Numbered from the stretch's first letter, positions 8,870-19,197 are shown. The stretch is 64,000 nt of DNA from an uncultured Isosphaeraceae bacterium (GCA_945957605.1 CAMFLR010000002.1:168197-232196); one strand, 5' to 3'. Notes: a model not told the origin generated them from the sequence alone. Program-made: numbers and translations.

Positions 8870-10194
8870 CGTCCAACCTCGCTGGCCGCCGCTGGCTCGG
8901 CTGTGATCACGAGTGCCGGCAGCCTCACCGTGAAGGTCGTACCAACACCGGGCGCCGACACAAACGTAAGCTCGCCCCCCTGCTCTTCAACAATGCGGCG
9001 ACTCACAAATAATCCCAATCCTGTGCCTTGCGGCTTCGTCGTGAAATAAGGCGTAAAAACCCGGTGATGGTCGCTCGCTTCGATCCCACGTCCATCGTCC
9101 TGAATCCGCAGAACGACACCATCGCCTTCAATCGAAGCGCCAAGGCGAATCTCGCCTCCTTTTCCGGTGGCGTCGACAGCGTTGAGCAGCAGATTCAGCA
9201 CGACCTGGACGATATGATCGCGCGCCCCACGGACCATGGGAAGATCACCATCCACTTCGTTGTGAATGGCTCGGTCCTTCGTGCGCAAATAGTATTTGGC
9301 AATTCCGAGCGCTTCTTCAACGGCATCATGCAGCCGGATCTTGGCGATGGTCGTCGACGCTGGCCGCGAGAAATCGACCAGTTCGCGAATCGTCCGCTGG
9401 ATGCGAGTAAGCTGTCGATCGGCGAGATCGAGCTTATCAGCGGTGTACTGATCGGGATTGCGGCGACGCAGCATCTGCAAAAGTGATGACAATGCCGCCA
9501 ACGGATTACCCACCTCGTGCGCAATCCCCGCGGCGAGCAATCCAAACGCCGCCATTTTTTCTTGATGAATCACGCGTGCCTGCGCTTCACGGAGGGCGTC
9601 TGAACGCTCGGCCACGCGCTGTTCAAGCTCGTCACGACTCTTTTGCAGATCTGCATTCGCCCGCGACAGGCTTAGGCCGGTCGAGCGGAGAATCCCCGAT
9701 AATGATGAGCTGGCCCAGGTCGCCCATGCGAGAATCACCGCCATTTGCTGCACTTCCGACGCCGATCCCACGGGCCATTCGAGCGACCAGGCGAGTATCA
9801 CAAAGCTCAGGGCGTGCATCGCCGACGTGATCCAGGCGGTGATCGACCCGAAACGAATCGACACGCAGATCGCCGAGAGCAGAAAGTACCATCGAAATGG
9901 GCTGGCAAGTTGCGTGTCTTGATAGCAAAGCAACGTGATGAACACCGACTCCATGAGCGAAACAAACAGCGGCCAGCGGCCCAGAAAGACTTCGCCCATG
10001 CGGTGAAACACGGTGTCGAGCGCGGCGAAGCCGGCTCCAAGCGCCAAAAACGCCCGAACGGCCGACGGGTTGTGCAAGCCGGTTCGCGTTTGCACGAGGA
10101 CATAGCCCATCGCCACGCCAAACCAGCGCAACTGGACGACGATCGAGCCTGTCGCCAGTTCCCAGCCCAGTTTTTCCGGCCGCTCTGCCGCCAT
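8866..10194 (-). CDS. Membrane sensor histidine kinase
   Basis: 442 residues. The N-terminal half is hydrophobic with about five or six membrane helices (residues ~20-165) and no obvious periplasmic sensor domain. A coiled-coil linker follows (~175-210). The dimerisation domain has phosphoacceptor His226 in AAGIAHEVGNPLAAL. The ATPase domain has NLLLNAVDA, DDGRGI and GTGLGLFVSRRI. It should phosphorylate the adjacent NtrC-type regulator, whose ATG overlaps its stop. The membrane sensor resembles NtrB-like planctomycete kinases, but the signal cannot be read from sequence. Confidence 0.93.
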   Translation of the reverse strand: MAAERPEKLGWELATGSIVVQLRWFGVAMGYVLVQTRTGLHNPSAVRAFLALGAGFAALDTVFHRMGEVFLGRWPLFVSLMESVFITLLCYQDTQLASPFRWYFLLSAICVSIRFGSITAWITSAMHALSFVILAWSLEWPVGSASEVQQMAVILAWATWASSSLSGILRSTGLSLSRANADLQKSRDELEQRVAERSDALREAQARVIHQEKMAAFGLLAAGIAHEVGNPLAALSSLLQMLRRRNPDQYTADKLDLADRQLTRIQRTIRELVDFSRPASTTIAKIRLHDAVEEALGIAKYYLRTKDRAIHNEVDGDLPMVRGARDHIVQVVLNLLLNAVDATGKGGEIRLGASIEGDGVVLRIQDDGRGIEASDHHRVFTPYFTTKPQGTGLGLFVSRRIVEEQGGELTFVSAPGVGTTFTVRLPALVITAEPAAASEVGR

Positions 10195-10268
10195 CGCCGT
10201 GAGTTTTCCAAATGTCGATCTTGGCCGCGCCGCCCGCTTCGCCGCATACTCAGAGAAGTGGATTCTTC

Positions 10269-10297
10269 ATTATAGACACCCTCGACGCCCCGGCACA
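10269..10297 (-). promoter_or_regulatory. Candidate sigma-70 promoter of the kinase/regulator operon
   Basis: On the minus strand there is a perfect TATAAT (plus coordinates 10269-10274). A weak -35 candidate TGTGCC lies 17 bases further upstream (10292-10297). Transcription would start near 10262, giving a leader of about 68 bases before the kinase ATG at 10194. The -35 is poor, so this is a motif match only. Confidence 0.4.
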
Positions 10298-10358
10298 TCG
10301 CTTACCCGACTCTTGTGAACGCGTCGATCATCCCTAATTCACCAAGCGCGAGGTCCCG

Positions 10359-10646
10359 ATGCTCTCCAACGCCTGGCGCATCGTTCTCTTGAGTGCGATT
10401 CTCGTCCTGACATCCGGCCCCATTTACGCCTCAGGCGGCCGGCAACGCGTCGTCTATTGGTGCCCCTATCACGGTTGGACGGCGCGTCCCCACGCTCACC
10501 AGCAGTCGGCCACCACCTATAGACCAACGCCCACGTATACAGTTCCTGCTGCGCCGGCGAGTACGTATCGGCCGATTTACGGCCCGGCGTATGGCCCTCC
10601 CGGTAGCAGCGGCGCGGGTTATCCGCTCGGTGCCTGGCCGTATTGA
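10359..10646 (+). CDS. Small exported Tyr/Pro-rich protein
   Basis: 95 residues. A clear signal peptide (NAWRIVLLSAILVLTSGPIY, cleavage near YASGG) precedes a short mature protein rich in Tyr, Pro, Thr and Gly (TTYRPTPTYTVPAAPASTYR and PIYGPAYGPPG). It has one Cys and several His near the mature N-terminus (VYWCPYHGW). This composition is seen in small planctomycete exported proteins of unknown function. Divergent from the kinase operon. An overlapping minus-strand frame at 10339-10527 lacks these features. Confidence 0.6.
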   Translation: MLSNAWRIVLLSAILVLTSGPIYASGGRQRVVYWCPYHGWTARPHAHQQSATTYRPTPTYTVPAAPASTYRPIYGPAYGPPGSSGAGYPLGAWPY

Positions 10647-10771
10647 CCCGAAGTTCAGCACAGTTTGACGGGACATTCCCCGTCGCCCGACTGACCTCGG
10701 GTCCGTATGATAGATCTGCCGCCGAACGAAACCGCCGCTAGCGCTGCTCCCGAATCTCGATCGAGGACGCG

Positions 10772-12463
10772 ATGGATAAACACCGCTGTTGTGCCGTTCT
10801 CACGCTCACATGCCTCGGATTCGCTTTGAGCCAGGCTGCAATAGCACAAGACCTTGCGACGGTTTCGAAATCGCTCAAGGCGGAAGATATCCTCAACGAT
10901 ATCAAGGTTCTGGCATCCGACGCATTTGAAGGTCGCGGTCCCGGCACGCCCGGCGAAGAAAAAACCGTCGCCTACCTGACGACTCGGTTCAAGGCCCTCG
11001 GCCTCGCGCCTGGCAATCCCAACGGAACTTATGTTCAAGAAGTTCCGCTCGTCGGCTACACCGCCAAGTCGACATCCGGAGCCATTCAGGTCGGTGCGAC
11101 CACGATCGACCTCAAGACCAACGACGACTGGATCGCCGTTTCTCGCCGCCTTGCGAACGACAGCGTGCGTGTCGACGGTTCCGACGTCGTCTTTGTCGGC
11201 CACGGAGTCGTGGCGCCTGAATATGGTTGGGATGATTACAAAGATATCGACGTCCGCGGCAAGACGCTGATCATGCTGATCGGCGACCCGCCCGTTCCCG
11301 ACCCCGCCAAGTCCGACTCGCTCGACCCGAACGTTTTCAAAGGGCGAGCGATGACATATTACGGGCGCTGGACGTACAAGTACGAAATCGCCTCGCAAAA
11401 AGGGGCCGCGGCGGCGTTGATTATTCATGAAACCGGCCCGGCTGGATATCCGTACTCGGTCGTCGTTGGCAGTTGGGGACGCGAAAATGTCGACATCCCC
11501 GCCGCCGACAACGGCGCTTCACGCGTTGCCGTTGAAGGTTGGCTGAGCGGTGCCAAGGCCGAAGCTCTGCTCAAAGCGAGCGGCCAAGACCTGGCCGCAC
11601 TCAAAAAAGCCGCCATTTCCCGCTCGTTCAAGCCGGTCTCGCTGCACGCCAAGGCGAAGTTCGAAGTGAACAACGTCGTCCGGCAGATCAAATCGCACAA
11701 TGTCGTTGCCAAAGTCGACGGCTCAGATGCGAACTTGAAAAACGAGTACATTGTTTACACGGCGCACTGGGATCATCTGGGCCGCGATCCGAACCTAAAA
11801 GGCGACCAGATCTACAACGGCGCGGCCGACAATGCTTCGGGTGTGGCGGCGACGCTCGAAGTCGCCGACGGCTTCGCTCGCTTGAATCCGCGTCCCAAGC
11901 GATCAGTTTTGTTTCTCGCTGTGACGGCCGAGGAAAAGGGATTGCTGGGCGCGAAATACTATGCGACGCATCCGCTTTACCCGCTGGCCAAAACACTCGC
12001 AGACATCAATATGGACGTGATCAACCTCTGGGGCCGGACCAAGGACATCACGAGCGTCGGCCTGGGAAATACCACGCTCGACGATCTGCTGATCGCCCAC
12101 GCCGGCCGTTACGGCCGAACGGTGATTCCCGATGCCGAGCCCGAAAAAGGTTTGTTTTATCGCTCGGACCATTTCGAGTTCGCCAAGCTCGGCGTGCCTG
12201 CGCTGAACGTGAAAGGTGGCGTCGACTACATCGATAAACCACCTGGCTACGCGCAGCAGAAGCGCGATGAATACACACAAAAGGACTATCACAAGGTCTC
12301 CGACGACGTGAAGCCGGACTGGGATCTCTCCGGTGCACTCGAAGACGTTCGGTTGGCGTTTGAGATTGGCTACGACCTTGCGAACACAGCGACGTTCCCC
12401 GAATGGAAGCCCGGCACCGAGTTCAAGGCGGCGCGCGACGCGATGATGAAAGCCGGCAAGTAA
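10772..12463 (+). CDS. Exported M28-family zinc aminopeptidase with PA domain
   Basis: 563 residues with a signal peptide ([20 protein letters not shown]). An N-terminal helix and cap region ([20 protein letters not shown]) leads to a protease-associated insertion (~residues 130-300). The M28 catalytic core holds the di-zinc ligands: His in TAHWDHLG, the bridging Asp in GAADNASG, the Glu pair in TAEEKGLLG, Asp in DINMDVI and His in [15 protein letters not shown]. It should remove N-terminal residues from peptides outside the cytoplasm. All ligands are present, so it is probably active. It stands alone on the plus strand. Confidence 0.92.
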   Translation: MDKHRCCAVLTLTCLGFALSQAAIAQDLATVSKSLKAEDILNDIKVLASDAFEGRGPGTPGEEKTVAYLTTRFKALGLAPGNPNGTYVQEVPLVGYTAKSTSGAIQVGATTIDLKTNDDWIAVSRRLANDSVRVDGSDVVFVGHGVVAPEYGWDDYKDIDVRGKTLIMLIGDPPVPDPAKSDSLDPNVFKGRAMTYYGRWTYKYEIASQKGAAAALIIHETGPAGYPYSVVVGSWGRENVDIPAADNGASRVAVEGWLSGAKAEALLKASGQDLAALKKAAISRSFKPVSLHAKAKFEVNNVVRQIKSHNVVAKVDGSDANLKNEYIVYTAHWDHLGRDPNLKGDQIYNGAADNASGVAATLEVADGFARLNPRPKRSVLFLAVTAEEKGLLGAKYYATHPLYPLAKTLADINMDVINLWGRTKDITSVGLGNTTLDDLLIAHAGRYGRTVIPDAEPEKGLFYRSDHFEFAKLGVPALNVKGGVDYIDKPPGYAQQKRDEYTQKDYHKVSDDVKPDWDLSGALEDVRLAFEIGYDLANTATFPEWKPGTEFKAARDAMMKAGK

Positions 12464-12520
12464 GCGAACGCTGAATTTGTCGGCGTCAAACCAATTCACA
12501 ACACGGGATGTTGCCTCTTC

Positions 12521-14416
12521 GTGACGACCACGACATCGGATTCCGCAGCCCCTCCCAACGGGCGATCGCTGGTGATCGCCGGCATCGTCACGCTCGCGAT
12601 CGCCGCCGTCGGCGCAGGGCTCGACGTTCAGTTCGGCTGGCTCGCTCATGTTCATCAATTCATCGCCCACCAGTTCTACGAGGTTCCCCAACTCGCAAAG
12701 CTGAGGGCCCCCTCGCAGCTCGCGCTCTTGCGTGTACACCTCGCCATCTGGATGGGATTGCTCGGGATTGGCCTGATTGCCGCGTCGAGAATCAACCATC
12801 ACGGCCGAATGTGGCTGGCAATTTTCCTGGTTGGTTACGCGATTCGAGCGACCGCCTGGATCATCGGCGGCAACTTGCCGATGGTCTCGGGCGATAGTCC
12901 GCACTACGTCGAGATCGCGTCGTCGATTCTTAAAGGCGAAGGGCCGGTCAAGCATTACGTCGAAAGCTTCTTTCGTGATTACCCCGCGATTCGTGAAAAC
13001 AAGGGCGTGCTCGACGACTGGGCTACGCCGCTTTACGGCTACGTTCTCGCGCTGTCCTATCGCGTTCTTGGCGTCGTGCCGGGCGAGTCGCTCGAAGCAA
13101 CCGTTGCCGTCGACAAGCTCGTCAGTTTCAAGCTCAACCTGCTGTGTTTGCCGCTTATCTATCTGTTCGCGCGACGACGGTTCAATCACGATATTGCACT
13201 CGGCGCGATGGCGTTACTGGCCATTTTACCGGTCCACGCGATATACGCGGGGCTTGACCTGCGCGAAAGCCTTGTTGCCTTCACGAGTTTGCTTGCGGTT
13301 TGGTTGACGACCGAAATCTGGGCGACTCGCGGCAAGGCGGTTTGGGGTTGGGTAATCGCCGCAGGAATTGCTTGTGGTGCGGCGATTTTGGCGAGAAATA
13401 CAGCGATAGCCATCGTTGCCACGCTCGGCATTCACGGCCTGATCTGGCACCGCAAGTCGATTGCGCCGATGATTGCCTGGGGAATCGTCACCATCGCTGT
13501 CATCACGCCGTGGGCGATTGCGACGCAGAGGGTTTATGGCGAACCGTTCTATACTTATACAAAGTATTTTCAGTACACTTTTTCATGGACAGTCCATCAC
13601 TATCAAGAAGGAATTCCTCGCGCTTCGGATTTCTACAACGCGACAAACGCGGCATCAATTGCTCGCGTGAAAATGAAATCGCTCCTGATCGTCATCGGCT
13701 ATTCGACGATGATCATGAGCTTGCCGCTCGTTCTCGCGTTCTTCCGCAGGCTGCGCGAAAAGCCGCGGAATGATACCGATAAACTGGTCGCCTTGCTGCT
13801 TGCAGTCTTTGTCGCTGCAACTCTGGCGAACATTGCCGACGTCACCCAGGTGGCGCAACTCGGCCGTTATTATTTGCCGATCTTCGTAGTGATGCTTCCA
13901 ACTGCGGCATGTGGGCTGGCTGACTGGTGGCGGCGATGGAGTTTGCCCAGCGGTTGCCGCCCCATGTTCGCGACTGTTTTGATCGCGCTGCTTTGGGCCG
14001 ACCCAACCTGGGCGTATGATGCGACTTGGTTTACGAAACCGTATCAACTCCACTGGCCTGCCCTTCGCGCGGCGGGAGATTTCGCCAAGGCTCATCCCGA
14101 ACTTGTGCCGGCCGACGCCCGAATCATGACGTGGTTTCCCTGGGAATTTCGGCTCGCGAGCGATCGCACCACAATCCTCATGCCCCGCAATTTCGATCCG
14201 CGACGCATGGAAGCCGTGATGCGGCAGTACGGCGTCACGCACGTGCTTTGGGGTTCGTTCGAGACACCACAGAATATCGATGTCGAGCGATTCGGCCCGT
14301 TTCTTACCAGCAGTCGCGTCTCGCTTGGACTCAGTGACTCGCGCGCGATTTTCACGTCGCCGCCCGACCAGCCGTTCGGCGTCACGCTTTACCGGCTCCG
14401 CGGAGCCAATCCATGA
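12521..14416 (+). CDS. GT-C (GT39/ArnT-like) membrane glycosyltransferase
   Basis: 631 residues with about a dozen hydrophobic helices and the first-loop acidic motif MVSGDSPHYVEIASSIL, placing it with GT-C lipid-sugar-dependent glycosyltransferases (PMT_2/GT39). It would transfer a sugar from a polyprenyl-phosphate donor on the outer face of the membrane. A soluble C-terminal region follows the last helix (YQLHWPALRAAGDFAKAHP). The start is a GTG with a weak ribosome-binding site, so it may be off by some codons. Its stop overlaps the next gene's ATG as ATGA, indicating coupled translation with a second GT-C enzyme. Confidence 0.82.
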   Translation: MTTTTSDSAAPPNGRSLVIAGIVTLAIAAVGAGLDVQFGWLAHVHQFIAHQFYEVPQLAKLRAPSQLALLRVHLAIWMGLLGIGLIAASRINHHGRMWLAIFLVGYAIRATAWIIGGNLPMVSGDSPHYVEIASSILKGEGPVKHYVESFFRDYPAIRENKGVLDDWATPLYGYVLALSYRVLGVVPGESLEATVAVDKLVSFKLNLLCLPLIYLFARRRFNHDIALGAMALLAILPVHAIYAGLDLRESLVAFTSLLAVWLTTEIWATRGKAVWGWVIAAGIACGAAILARNTAIAIVATLGIHGLIWHRKSIAPMIAWGIVTIAVITPWAIATQRVYGEPFYTYTKYFQYTFSWTVHHYQEGIPRASDFYNATNAASIARVKMKSLLIVIGYSTMIMSLPLVLAFFRRLREKPRNDTDKLVALLLAVFVAATLANIADVTQVAQLGRYYLPIFVVMLPTAACGLADWWRRWSLPSGCRPMFATVLIALLWADPTWAYDATWFTKPYQLHWPALRAAGDFAKAHPELVPADARIMTWFPWEFRLASDRTTILMPRNFDPRRMEAVMRQYGVTHVLWGSFETPQNIDVERFGPFLTSSRVSLGLSDSRAIFTSPPDQPFGVTLYRLRGANP

Positions 14417-16065
14417 GCGACGTTGAAGCGAAGCCGAAATTGCCGGTCGCGGCGATTGTTGGATTGGTTTTCATTCTCATTTTTAACGTTCTCTGGCGCT
14501 GGCATACGATTGGTCCAATTCCGCTGCTAGGGTTCCTCGAAGGCAGCATCATTCGCTCGGGCGAGACCGAACCGCTTGATTGCGACGAAGCTCTTTACGC
14601 CTACATGGGGCATCGGATCAACGACGGCGCGGCGATGTATCGCGACCTCACCGAGAACAAACCGCCGCTGGGTTACTGGCTGTTTGCGCTCGCCGATAAG
14701 CTGGGCGGTTACACCGAGTTGACCTTTCGTGTGATGCCGATCGTCTATGTGTCAGCGTCGATTATTTTCGTCTGGTGGATCGGCCTGATGCTGCGCGGAG
14801 GCTTTGCGGCGTGCCTCGCATCGCTGTTATTTTCGATTGCAAGCTGCGACCCATATGTGTTCGGCAACGGGTCGAACATGGAACATTTTCTCAATTGTTT
14901 TTCTCTTGGCTCGCTTGCGTTCGCGGTGAAGTATGCGATCACACCGCACAGAAAGTTTGCGCTCATCGCGGGAATCTTTCTCGGGCTCGCCGCATTGATC
15001 AAGCCGTTTGCGCTGACTCACGGGCTCGTCTTCGCGTCGGTGCTCGCAGTGCCATCGCGGCCGAACCGGCTCGTCGATCTCGGAGCATTGGCGGCAGGAT
15101 TTCTCCTACCTTGCGTCATTTCGTTGCTCGTGCTCGTCGCCCAAGGATCAGTCCGCGACGCTTATGCCGACATCGTCCTATACGCCGCCGCACTAGCGAG
15201 CGACGTTCCGCCCGATCTCAAAGCCCCGCCACGATTGATTCGCCTGGTCACTGGAAACGCCGATCCCGCGGGCATCCTCCCCTGGCCGTTCGGCAAGACG
15301 GATTATCTAGTCTGGTGGGGCGCAGGACTCTGGCCGCTCTGGCTGTGCAGTGTTCCTGCAACCATCCGACTCTTCTGGCGTGGATCAACCACACCGCGGC
15401 GACTCGTTGGCGCGTTCACGCTGTCGTGCTGGTTACAAGTGTTTGCGCCGGGACAGTTCTGGCAGCACTATTACATGCTCGTCGTTCCTGGCGCGAGCTT
15501 GACGGTTGCACTTTGGTTTGTCGATGCCATCACTGGATTGAAAGCTCGCAATAAGCTCTCAGTGATCGTTGCAATCGCACTCATCGCCGCACTCTCTTGG
15601 ACGCTCCGCATTCAGGTCCGCGATTACATGCAAAAGACGCCCGATGAGATCACGTCGCAGTTCAAGGGCGGCCGGCAATGGGTTGAGCTGCGCAAGCTGT
15701 CCCGCGAAATCGCGCGACGGAAAGACATCTGGCAATCACCCAAGTTCTTTCTTTGGGGATGGCAGAGCAACTTATATTTTTACGCAAATCTCGACGGCGT
15801 GAGCCGGCAATTGTTCGTCAACGACTTGCTCAAGAACCACGCGAACGACTATCATCCCGTTGCCGCACCGCGAATCGCCGAGATGATTCGTGATGTCAGT
15901 GCAAATCCTCCGGCGCTCATTTTCTGCGGCTACCCGCCCTTCCCCGAGCTTCACGCGTTCCTGAAGGAACACTACCTGCCATCACGTTTGGGACCAACGT
16001 CGCCGAACGGTCTCGGCCTCTGGGTCGAGATCGAGAAGTACGGCGCGTTTGAATCACATCCGTAA
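14413..16065 (+). CDS. GT-C (GT39-type) membrane glycosyltransferase
   Basis: 550 residues. After a first helix (VAAIVGLVFILIFNVLWRW) the classic GT-C acidic loop appears as ETEPLDCDEALYAYMGHRI, with TENKPPLGYWLFALADKLGG just after it, a pattern typical of dolichyl-phosphate-mannose-type transferases. Roughly ten more helices follow, then a soluble tail (ALIFCGYPPFPELHAFLKEH). Translationally coupled to the upstream GT39-like gene, so both probably decorate the same lipid or protein acceptor. It ends seven bases from the end of the convergent GT4 gene. Confidence 0.85.
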   Translation: MSDVEAKPKLPVAAIVGLVFILIFNVLWRWHTIGPIPLLGFLEGSIIRSGETEPLDCDEALYAYMGHRINDGAAMYRDLTENKPPLGYWLFALADKLGGYTELTFRVMPIVYVSASIIFVWWIGLMLRGGFAACLASLLFSIASCDPYVFGNGSNMEHFLNCFSLGSLAFAVKYAITPHRKFALIAGIFLGLAALIKPFALTHGLVFASVLAVPSRPNRLVDLGALAAGFLLPCVISLLVLVAQGSVRDAYADIVLYAAALASDVPPDLKAPPRLIRLVTGNADPAGILPWPFGKTDYLVWWGAGLWPLWLCSVPATIRLFWRGSTTPRRLVGAFTLSCWLQVFAPGQFWQHYYMLVVPGASLTVALWFVDAITGLKARNKLSVIVAIALIAALSWTLRIQVRDYMQKTPDEITSQFKGGRQWVELRKLSREIARRKDIWQSPKFFLWGWQSNLYFYANLDGVSRQLFVNDLLKNHANDYHPVAAPRIAEMIRDVSANPPALIFCGYPPFPELHAFLKEHYLPSRLGPTSPNGLGLWVEIEKYGAFESHP

Positions 16066-16072
16066 ACGGTCG

Positions 16073-17224
16073 TTATGCAGGAACAAGTTCGGCCGTGGCG
16101 GGCGATTGAGCGATGCTCATGTAATGGTCGCGCAAGCCGCCCATGATTGCTTCCCACGTCTGCGTCACCGCGTAACGTCGTGCAGCCTCGGCGTATTCAT
16201 GCCGCAATTGGACGTTGTCGACCAGTTCGACGAGCGCTTCGGCGAACGATTCGGGTGGTTGGTCGGCAGCGATTAGACGCCCAAATTTGTGATCTTGCAC
16301 GATATCGCTCACTCCGCCCGCACCGACCGCGACCACGGGCAGGCCCGATGCCATCGCTTCGAGTACCACGTTGCCGAATGTCTCGGTCAGGCTGGCGAAT
16401 GCGAAAATATCGGCGGCGGCGTAGTGGTCGGCCAGATCTTCGCCCGAGCGATATCCGGCGAACTTCGCTTGCGAACCGAGCTTCGCTTCGAGTTCACCGC
16501 GCGATGGGCCGTCCCCAACGAACAACAGCTTCGCTTGCGGCCGCGTCTCGGCGACGATCGCCAGCGCTTTCGCCAGGTAGTCGATATTCTTCTCGGGCGC
16601 AAGCCGGCTGACGTGTCCAATCACCACATCGCCTGGCGCGAATCCAAGAGCTTCACGCACGGCAGTTCGGCCGGTTCGTCCCGGATGGAACAGATGGCCG
16701 TCGACACCGCGTGGCCAAAGCACCAGGTTACCGAAGCCACGTGCTTCGAGGTCGGCGATGGTCGGCCGTGAGGGGACGTACGTTTCGCGGACCTGGGAAT
16801 GGAACCAGCGGAGGTAGCGCCAGATTCCTCCGCGCGCGAAACCAACGCGGTAATGATCGCTGTAATGGTCCCAGTTCGTGTGAAAGCTGGAAACAACCGG
16901 GTAGCCGCGGCGCTTGCAGTGGTGCAACATGCAAAGGCCGAGCGTTGCCTCGGTGGCGATGTGCACGAGGTCGGGCTTGAAGCGGTCGATTGCCTTGCTC
17001 ACGCCGAAAAACGGGGGCACGGGCAGTTTGACGTCCTTGTACCATGGGAGCGCAATCGACTTGACCGTGACGTGCTCGGCAAGGTCCGATGGGGTGCCGT
17101 AATCGGGATGGACGACCTGAACGGTGTCGCCCGCGCTCGTCATGTGCCGCACGAGTTGCCCTAGCGTGCGGGAAACTCCGTTCACCTGCGGAGCGTACGT
17201 CTCGGTGATCAAGGTCAGTCGCAT
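16073..17224 (-). CDS. GT4-family glycosyltransferase
   Basis: 383 residues with two Rossmann-like halves (GT-B). The N-terminal half starts MRLTLITETYAPQVNGVSRT, as in mannosyltransferases of the GT4 family, and contains PDLVHIATEATLG. The C-terminal half carries GHVSRLAPEKNIDYLAKAL and the nucleotide-sugar E-x7-E region TETFGNVVLEAMASGLPVVA. It would be a cytoplasmic retaining glycosyltransferase, possibly an alpha-mannosyltransferase acting on a lipid. I start at ATG 17224, where the family N-terminus begins; an in-frame start 18 codons upstream adds unrelated residues. Confidence 0.9.
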   Translation of the reverse strand: MRLTLITETYAPQVNGVSRTLGQLVRHMTSAGDTVQVVHPDYGTPSDLAEHVTVKSIALPWYKDVKLPVPPFFGVSKAIDRFKPDLVHIATEATLGLCMLHHCKRRGYPVVSSFHTNWDHYSDHYRVGFARGGIWRYLRWFHSQVRETYVPSRPTIADLEARGFGNLVLWPRGVDGHLFHPGRTGRTAVREALGFAPGDVVIGHVSRLAPEKNIDYLAKALAIVAETRPQAKLLFVGDGPSRGELEAKLGSQAKFAGYRSGEDLADHYAAADIFAFASLTETFGNVVLEAMASGLPVVAVGAGGVSDIVQDHKFGRLIAADQPPESFAEALVELVDNVQLRHEYAEAARRYAVTQTWEAIMGGLRDHYMSIAQSPATAELVPA

Positions 17225-17401
17225 GGCGGCCTTTCTCTTCGTGCTACCACGGAAGGGACCCGCGCCGGTAATCGCCAATCGTTCACAACATCTTAACAGG
17301 TCGCGTCTTGTTGCTCGGTGTCGGTCGTGTCAAACTCTCGTGAAATTTTCGAGAGCCACCGACACCCTCTCCCGATTTCCCCACATTTTTCGGAGTGAAC
17401 G

Positions 17402-18199
17402 TTGAAAATCAACCCCGTCAAACGGGCCCTCAAGGCGGGCAAACCGCAGGTTGGTACCTGGCTCTCGCTGGGCAGCGTCGTGGCAAGCCGCTTTCTGGCT
17501 CGCACCGGGCTCCCCTGGCTCACCGTCGACATGGAGCACTCGCACACCGACATCCAAACCGCCGCCATGATGTTCGGCGCCATTGCCGACGCAGGTTGCG
17601 TGCCGCTCGCCCGCGTTCCTCACGGCCGGCACGACTGGATCAAAATGGCGCTCGATTGCGGCGCGATGGGAATCGTCGCCCCCATGGTCATGACGCCCGA
17701 AGAAGCCCGCACGATCGTCGCGGCTTGCAAGTATCCCCCCAAAGGCAATCGCTCCGTCGGCGGCGGTCTCCACGCCATGAACTTCGGCGCCACCGCTGAA
17801 GAGTATTACAAGAACGCCGACGACGAGATCCTCGTCATCATTCAGGCCGAACACATCGACGCCGTGAATATCGCCGACGAGATCTACGCAGTCCCGGGAA
17901 TTGACGCCGTCTTTATCGGTCCCAATGACCTTGCCGCCTCGATGCGCGGTCCCGACGGATCGCCCCCCTCGAAGGAATATCACGAAGAGACGATGCAGCG
18001 CGTCCGCGAGGCATGCAAACGCCAGGGCGTACCCTCGGGCTTGCACGTATTTTCAATTGAAGACGCAAAGCGACGGATTAGTGAGGGTTGGCAATTCATT
18101 GCCGTAAATTCGGAACTCAAGTTCATGCTCAGCGGCGCAGCCGAGCTCGCCAAAGCAATCCACCCCGAACTCATGAGCGGTGAACTCGCCAAGTATTGA
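17402..18199 (+). CDS. HpcH/HpaI-family class II aldolase
   Basis: 265 residues, the usual family length. Motifs are GTWLSLGSVVASRFLARTG, VDMEHSHTD, RVPHGRHDWIKMALDCGAMG, IIQAEHIDAVNIADE (metal-binding Glu) and GIDAVFIGPNDLAASM (metal-binding Asp region). Members cleave 2-keto-3-deoxy or 4-hydroxy-2-oxo acids to pyruvate and an aldehyde using a divalent metal. The substrate cannot be told from sequence. The start is TTG at 17402, supported by CGGAGTGA eight bases upstream and by the family N-terminus. Confidence 0.9.
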   Translation: MKINPVKRALKAGKPQVGTWLSLGSVVASRFLARTGLPWLTVDMEHSHTDIQTAAMMFGAIADAGCVPLARVPHGRHDWIKMALDCGAMGIVAPMVMTPEEARTIVAACKYPPKGNRSVGGGLHAMNFGATAEEYYKNADDEILVIIQAEHIDAVNIADEIYAVPGIDAVFIGPNDLAASMRGPDGSPPSKEYHEETMQRVREACKRQGVPSGLHVFSIEDAKRRISEGWQFIAVNSELKFMLSGAAELAKAIHPELMSGELAKY

Positions 18200-18263
18200 C
18201 ACGTTTTGCGCCAGATCAGGCAATCACTGGGATTCGCATATTCACATGAGGTATTTCACTTTC

Positions 18264-19118
18264 ATGCATATCTCCACTCTCCGCTCGATCGTTTTGGCAT
18301 GCGTTGTCGCGGGCGGCCCTGCGGCGGCGTTTGGCGAGATCCACATTTACAGCATGGATCACGAGAACGGCCGCCTGATCAAGCTCAAGGAAGACGGCAC
18401 CCTGCTCTGGGATTGCCCCAATCGCAACGGCCACGACGTGCAGCTTCTGCCCAACGGCAACGTGCTGATCGTCACCGGCAAGGTGCAGGAAATCACGCCT
18501 GATAAGAAAGTCGTATGGGAACTCGGCGCTCCGACAGTCAAATTCGCCGAGTCAGCCCAGCGCCTGCCGAACGGTCATACCGTCATTGGCGACGCTGCCC
18601 AGATGGCGATCATCGAAGTCGACGCCGATAAGAAAGTCGTTTGGCGGTATGACGTTGCGAACAACAACAAACGCAAGTCACCGACGATGCGCCAGATGCG
18701 TCGCTTGCCGAACGGCAATACCCTCATTTGCGCCAGCACCGAAGACGAGGTGATCGAGGTCTCGCCGTCCAAGGAAATCGTCTGGCGTTACAAGCTGCCG
18801 TTCCCCTATCTTGCGACTCGCTTCGAGAATGGTAATACGCTCATCAGCAGCGGCACGGGATACGGTAGCCCCGTGGGTTACTTCCTCGTTGAAGTCGACC
18901 CAAAGGGTGAAGTCGTTTGGAAATACGGCGGTGAAGGCAGCCCGGCCGACCAGCACCTGAAGTGGCCCTCGGGCTTCGTTCGTCACAATGGGCTGACGTA
19001 CATTTCCGAAGCCCAGAACGCGGCGATTCGCGTTGTGTCGACGGACAAGAAGACGGTACGGGTGATCAAGAGCAAGGACATGAAGCACCCCTGCACGCTC
19101 GTGATCGTCGACGAATAA
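18264..19118 (+). CDS. Exported beta-propeller (PQQ/arylsulfotransferase-like) protein
   Basis: 284 residues with a signal peptide (RSIVLACVVAGGPAAAFG). The mature part is built of repeats of about 45 residues of the form x-LPNGNxLI...EVxxxKxVVWxY, for example QLLPNGNVLIVTGKVQEITP, RLPNGNTLICASTEDEVIEV and ENGNTLISSGTGYG. This is a six- or seven-blade propeller of the PQQ-like / ASST type. The catalytic His of arylsulfotransferases cannot be confirmed. I chose ATG 18264 (TGAGGT upstream) over in-frame ATGs at 18246 and 18180, which overlap or abut the aldolase gene. Confidence 0.75.
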   Translation: MHISTLRSIVLACVVAGGPAAAFGEIHIYSMDHENGRLIKLKEDGTLLWDCPNRNGHDVQLLPNGNVLIVTGKVQEITPDKKVVWELGAPTVKFAESAQRLPNGHTVIGDAAQMAIIEVDADKKVVWRYDVANNNKRKSPTMRQMRRLPNGNTLICASTEDEVIEVSPSKEIVWRYKLPFPYLATRFENGNTLISSGTGYGSPVGYFLVEVDPKGEVVWKYGGEGSPADQHLKWPSGFVRHNGLTYISEAQNAAIRVVSTDKKTVRVIKSKDMKHPCTLVIVDE

Positions 19119-19161
19119 TGGCGGGCGGAATTCTCTGAAAACCCAACGTACCAAAAAACTT

Positions 19162-19197
19162 ACGGCAGCCGACTCGAAAGAGTTGGCTGCCGTTTTT
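19162..19197. terminator. Bidirectional intrinsic terminator
   Basis: A 14-bp stem (ACGGCAGCCGACTC with GAGTTGGCTGCCGT, one G-T pair) closes a GAAA tetraloop and runs into TTTTT on the plus strand. Read on the minus strand, the same stem is followed by a T-run four bases later. It lies between the convergent propeller and PEP-CTERM genes and should serve both. Confidence 0.8.

Noticed and set aside
11903..13189. 428-codon minus-strand open frame over the M28 peptidase and first GT39 gene
   Set aside because: It runs antisense across two real genes and their junction and shows no domain.
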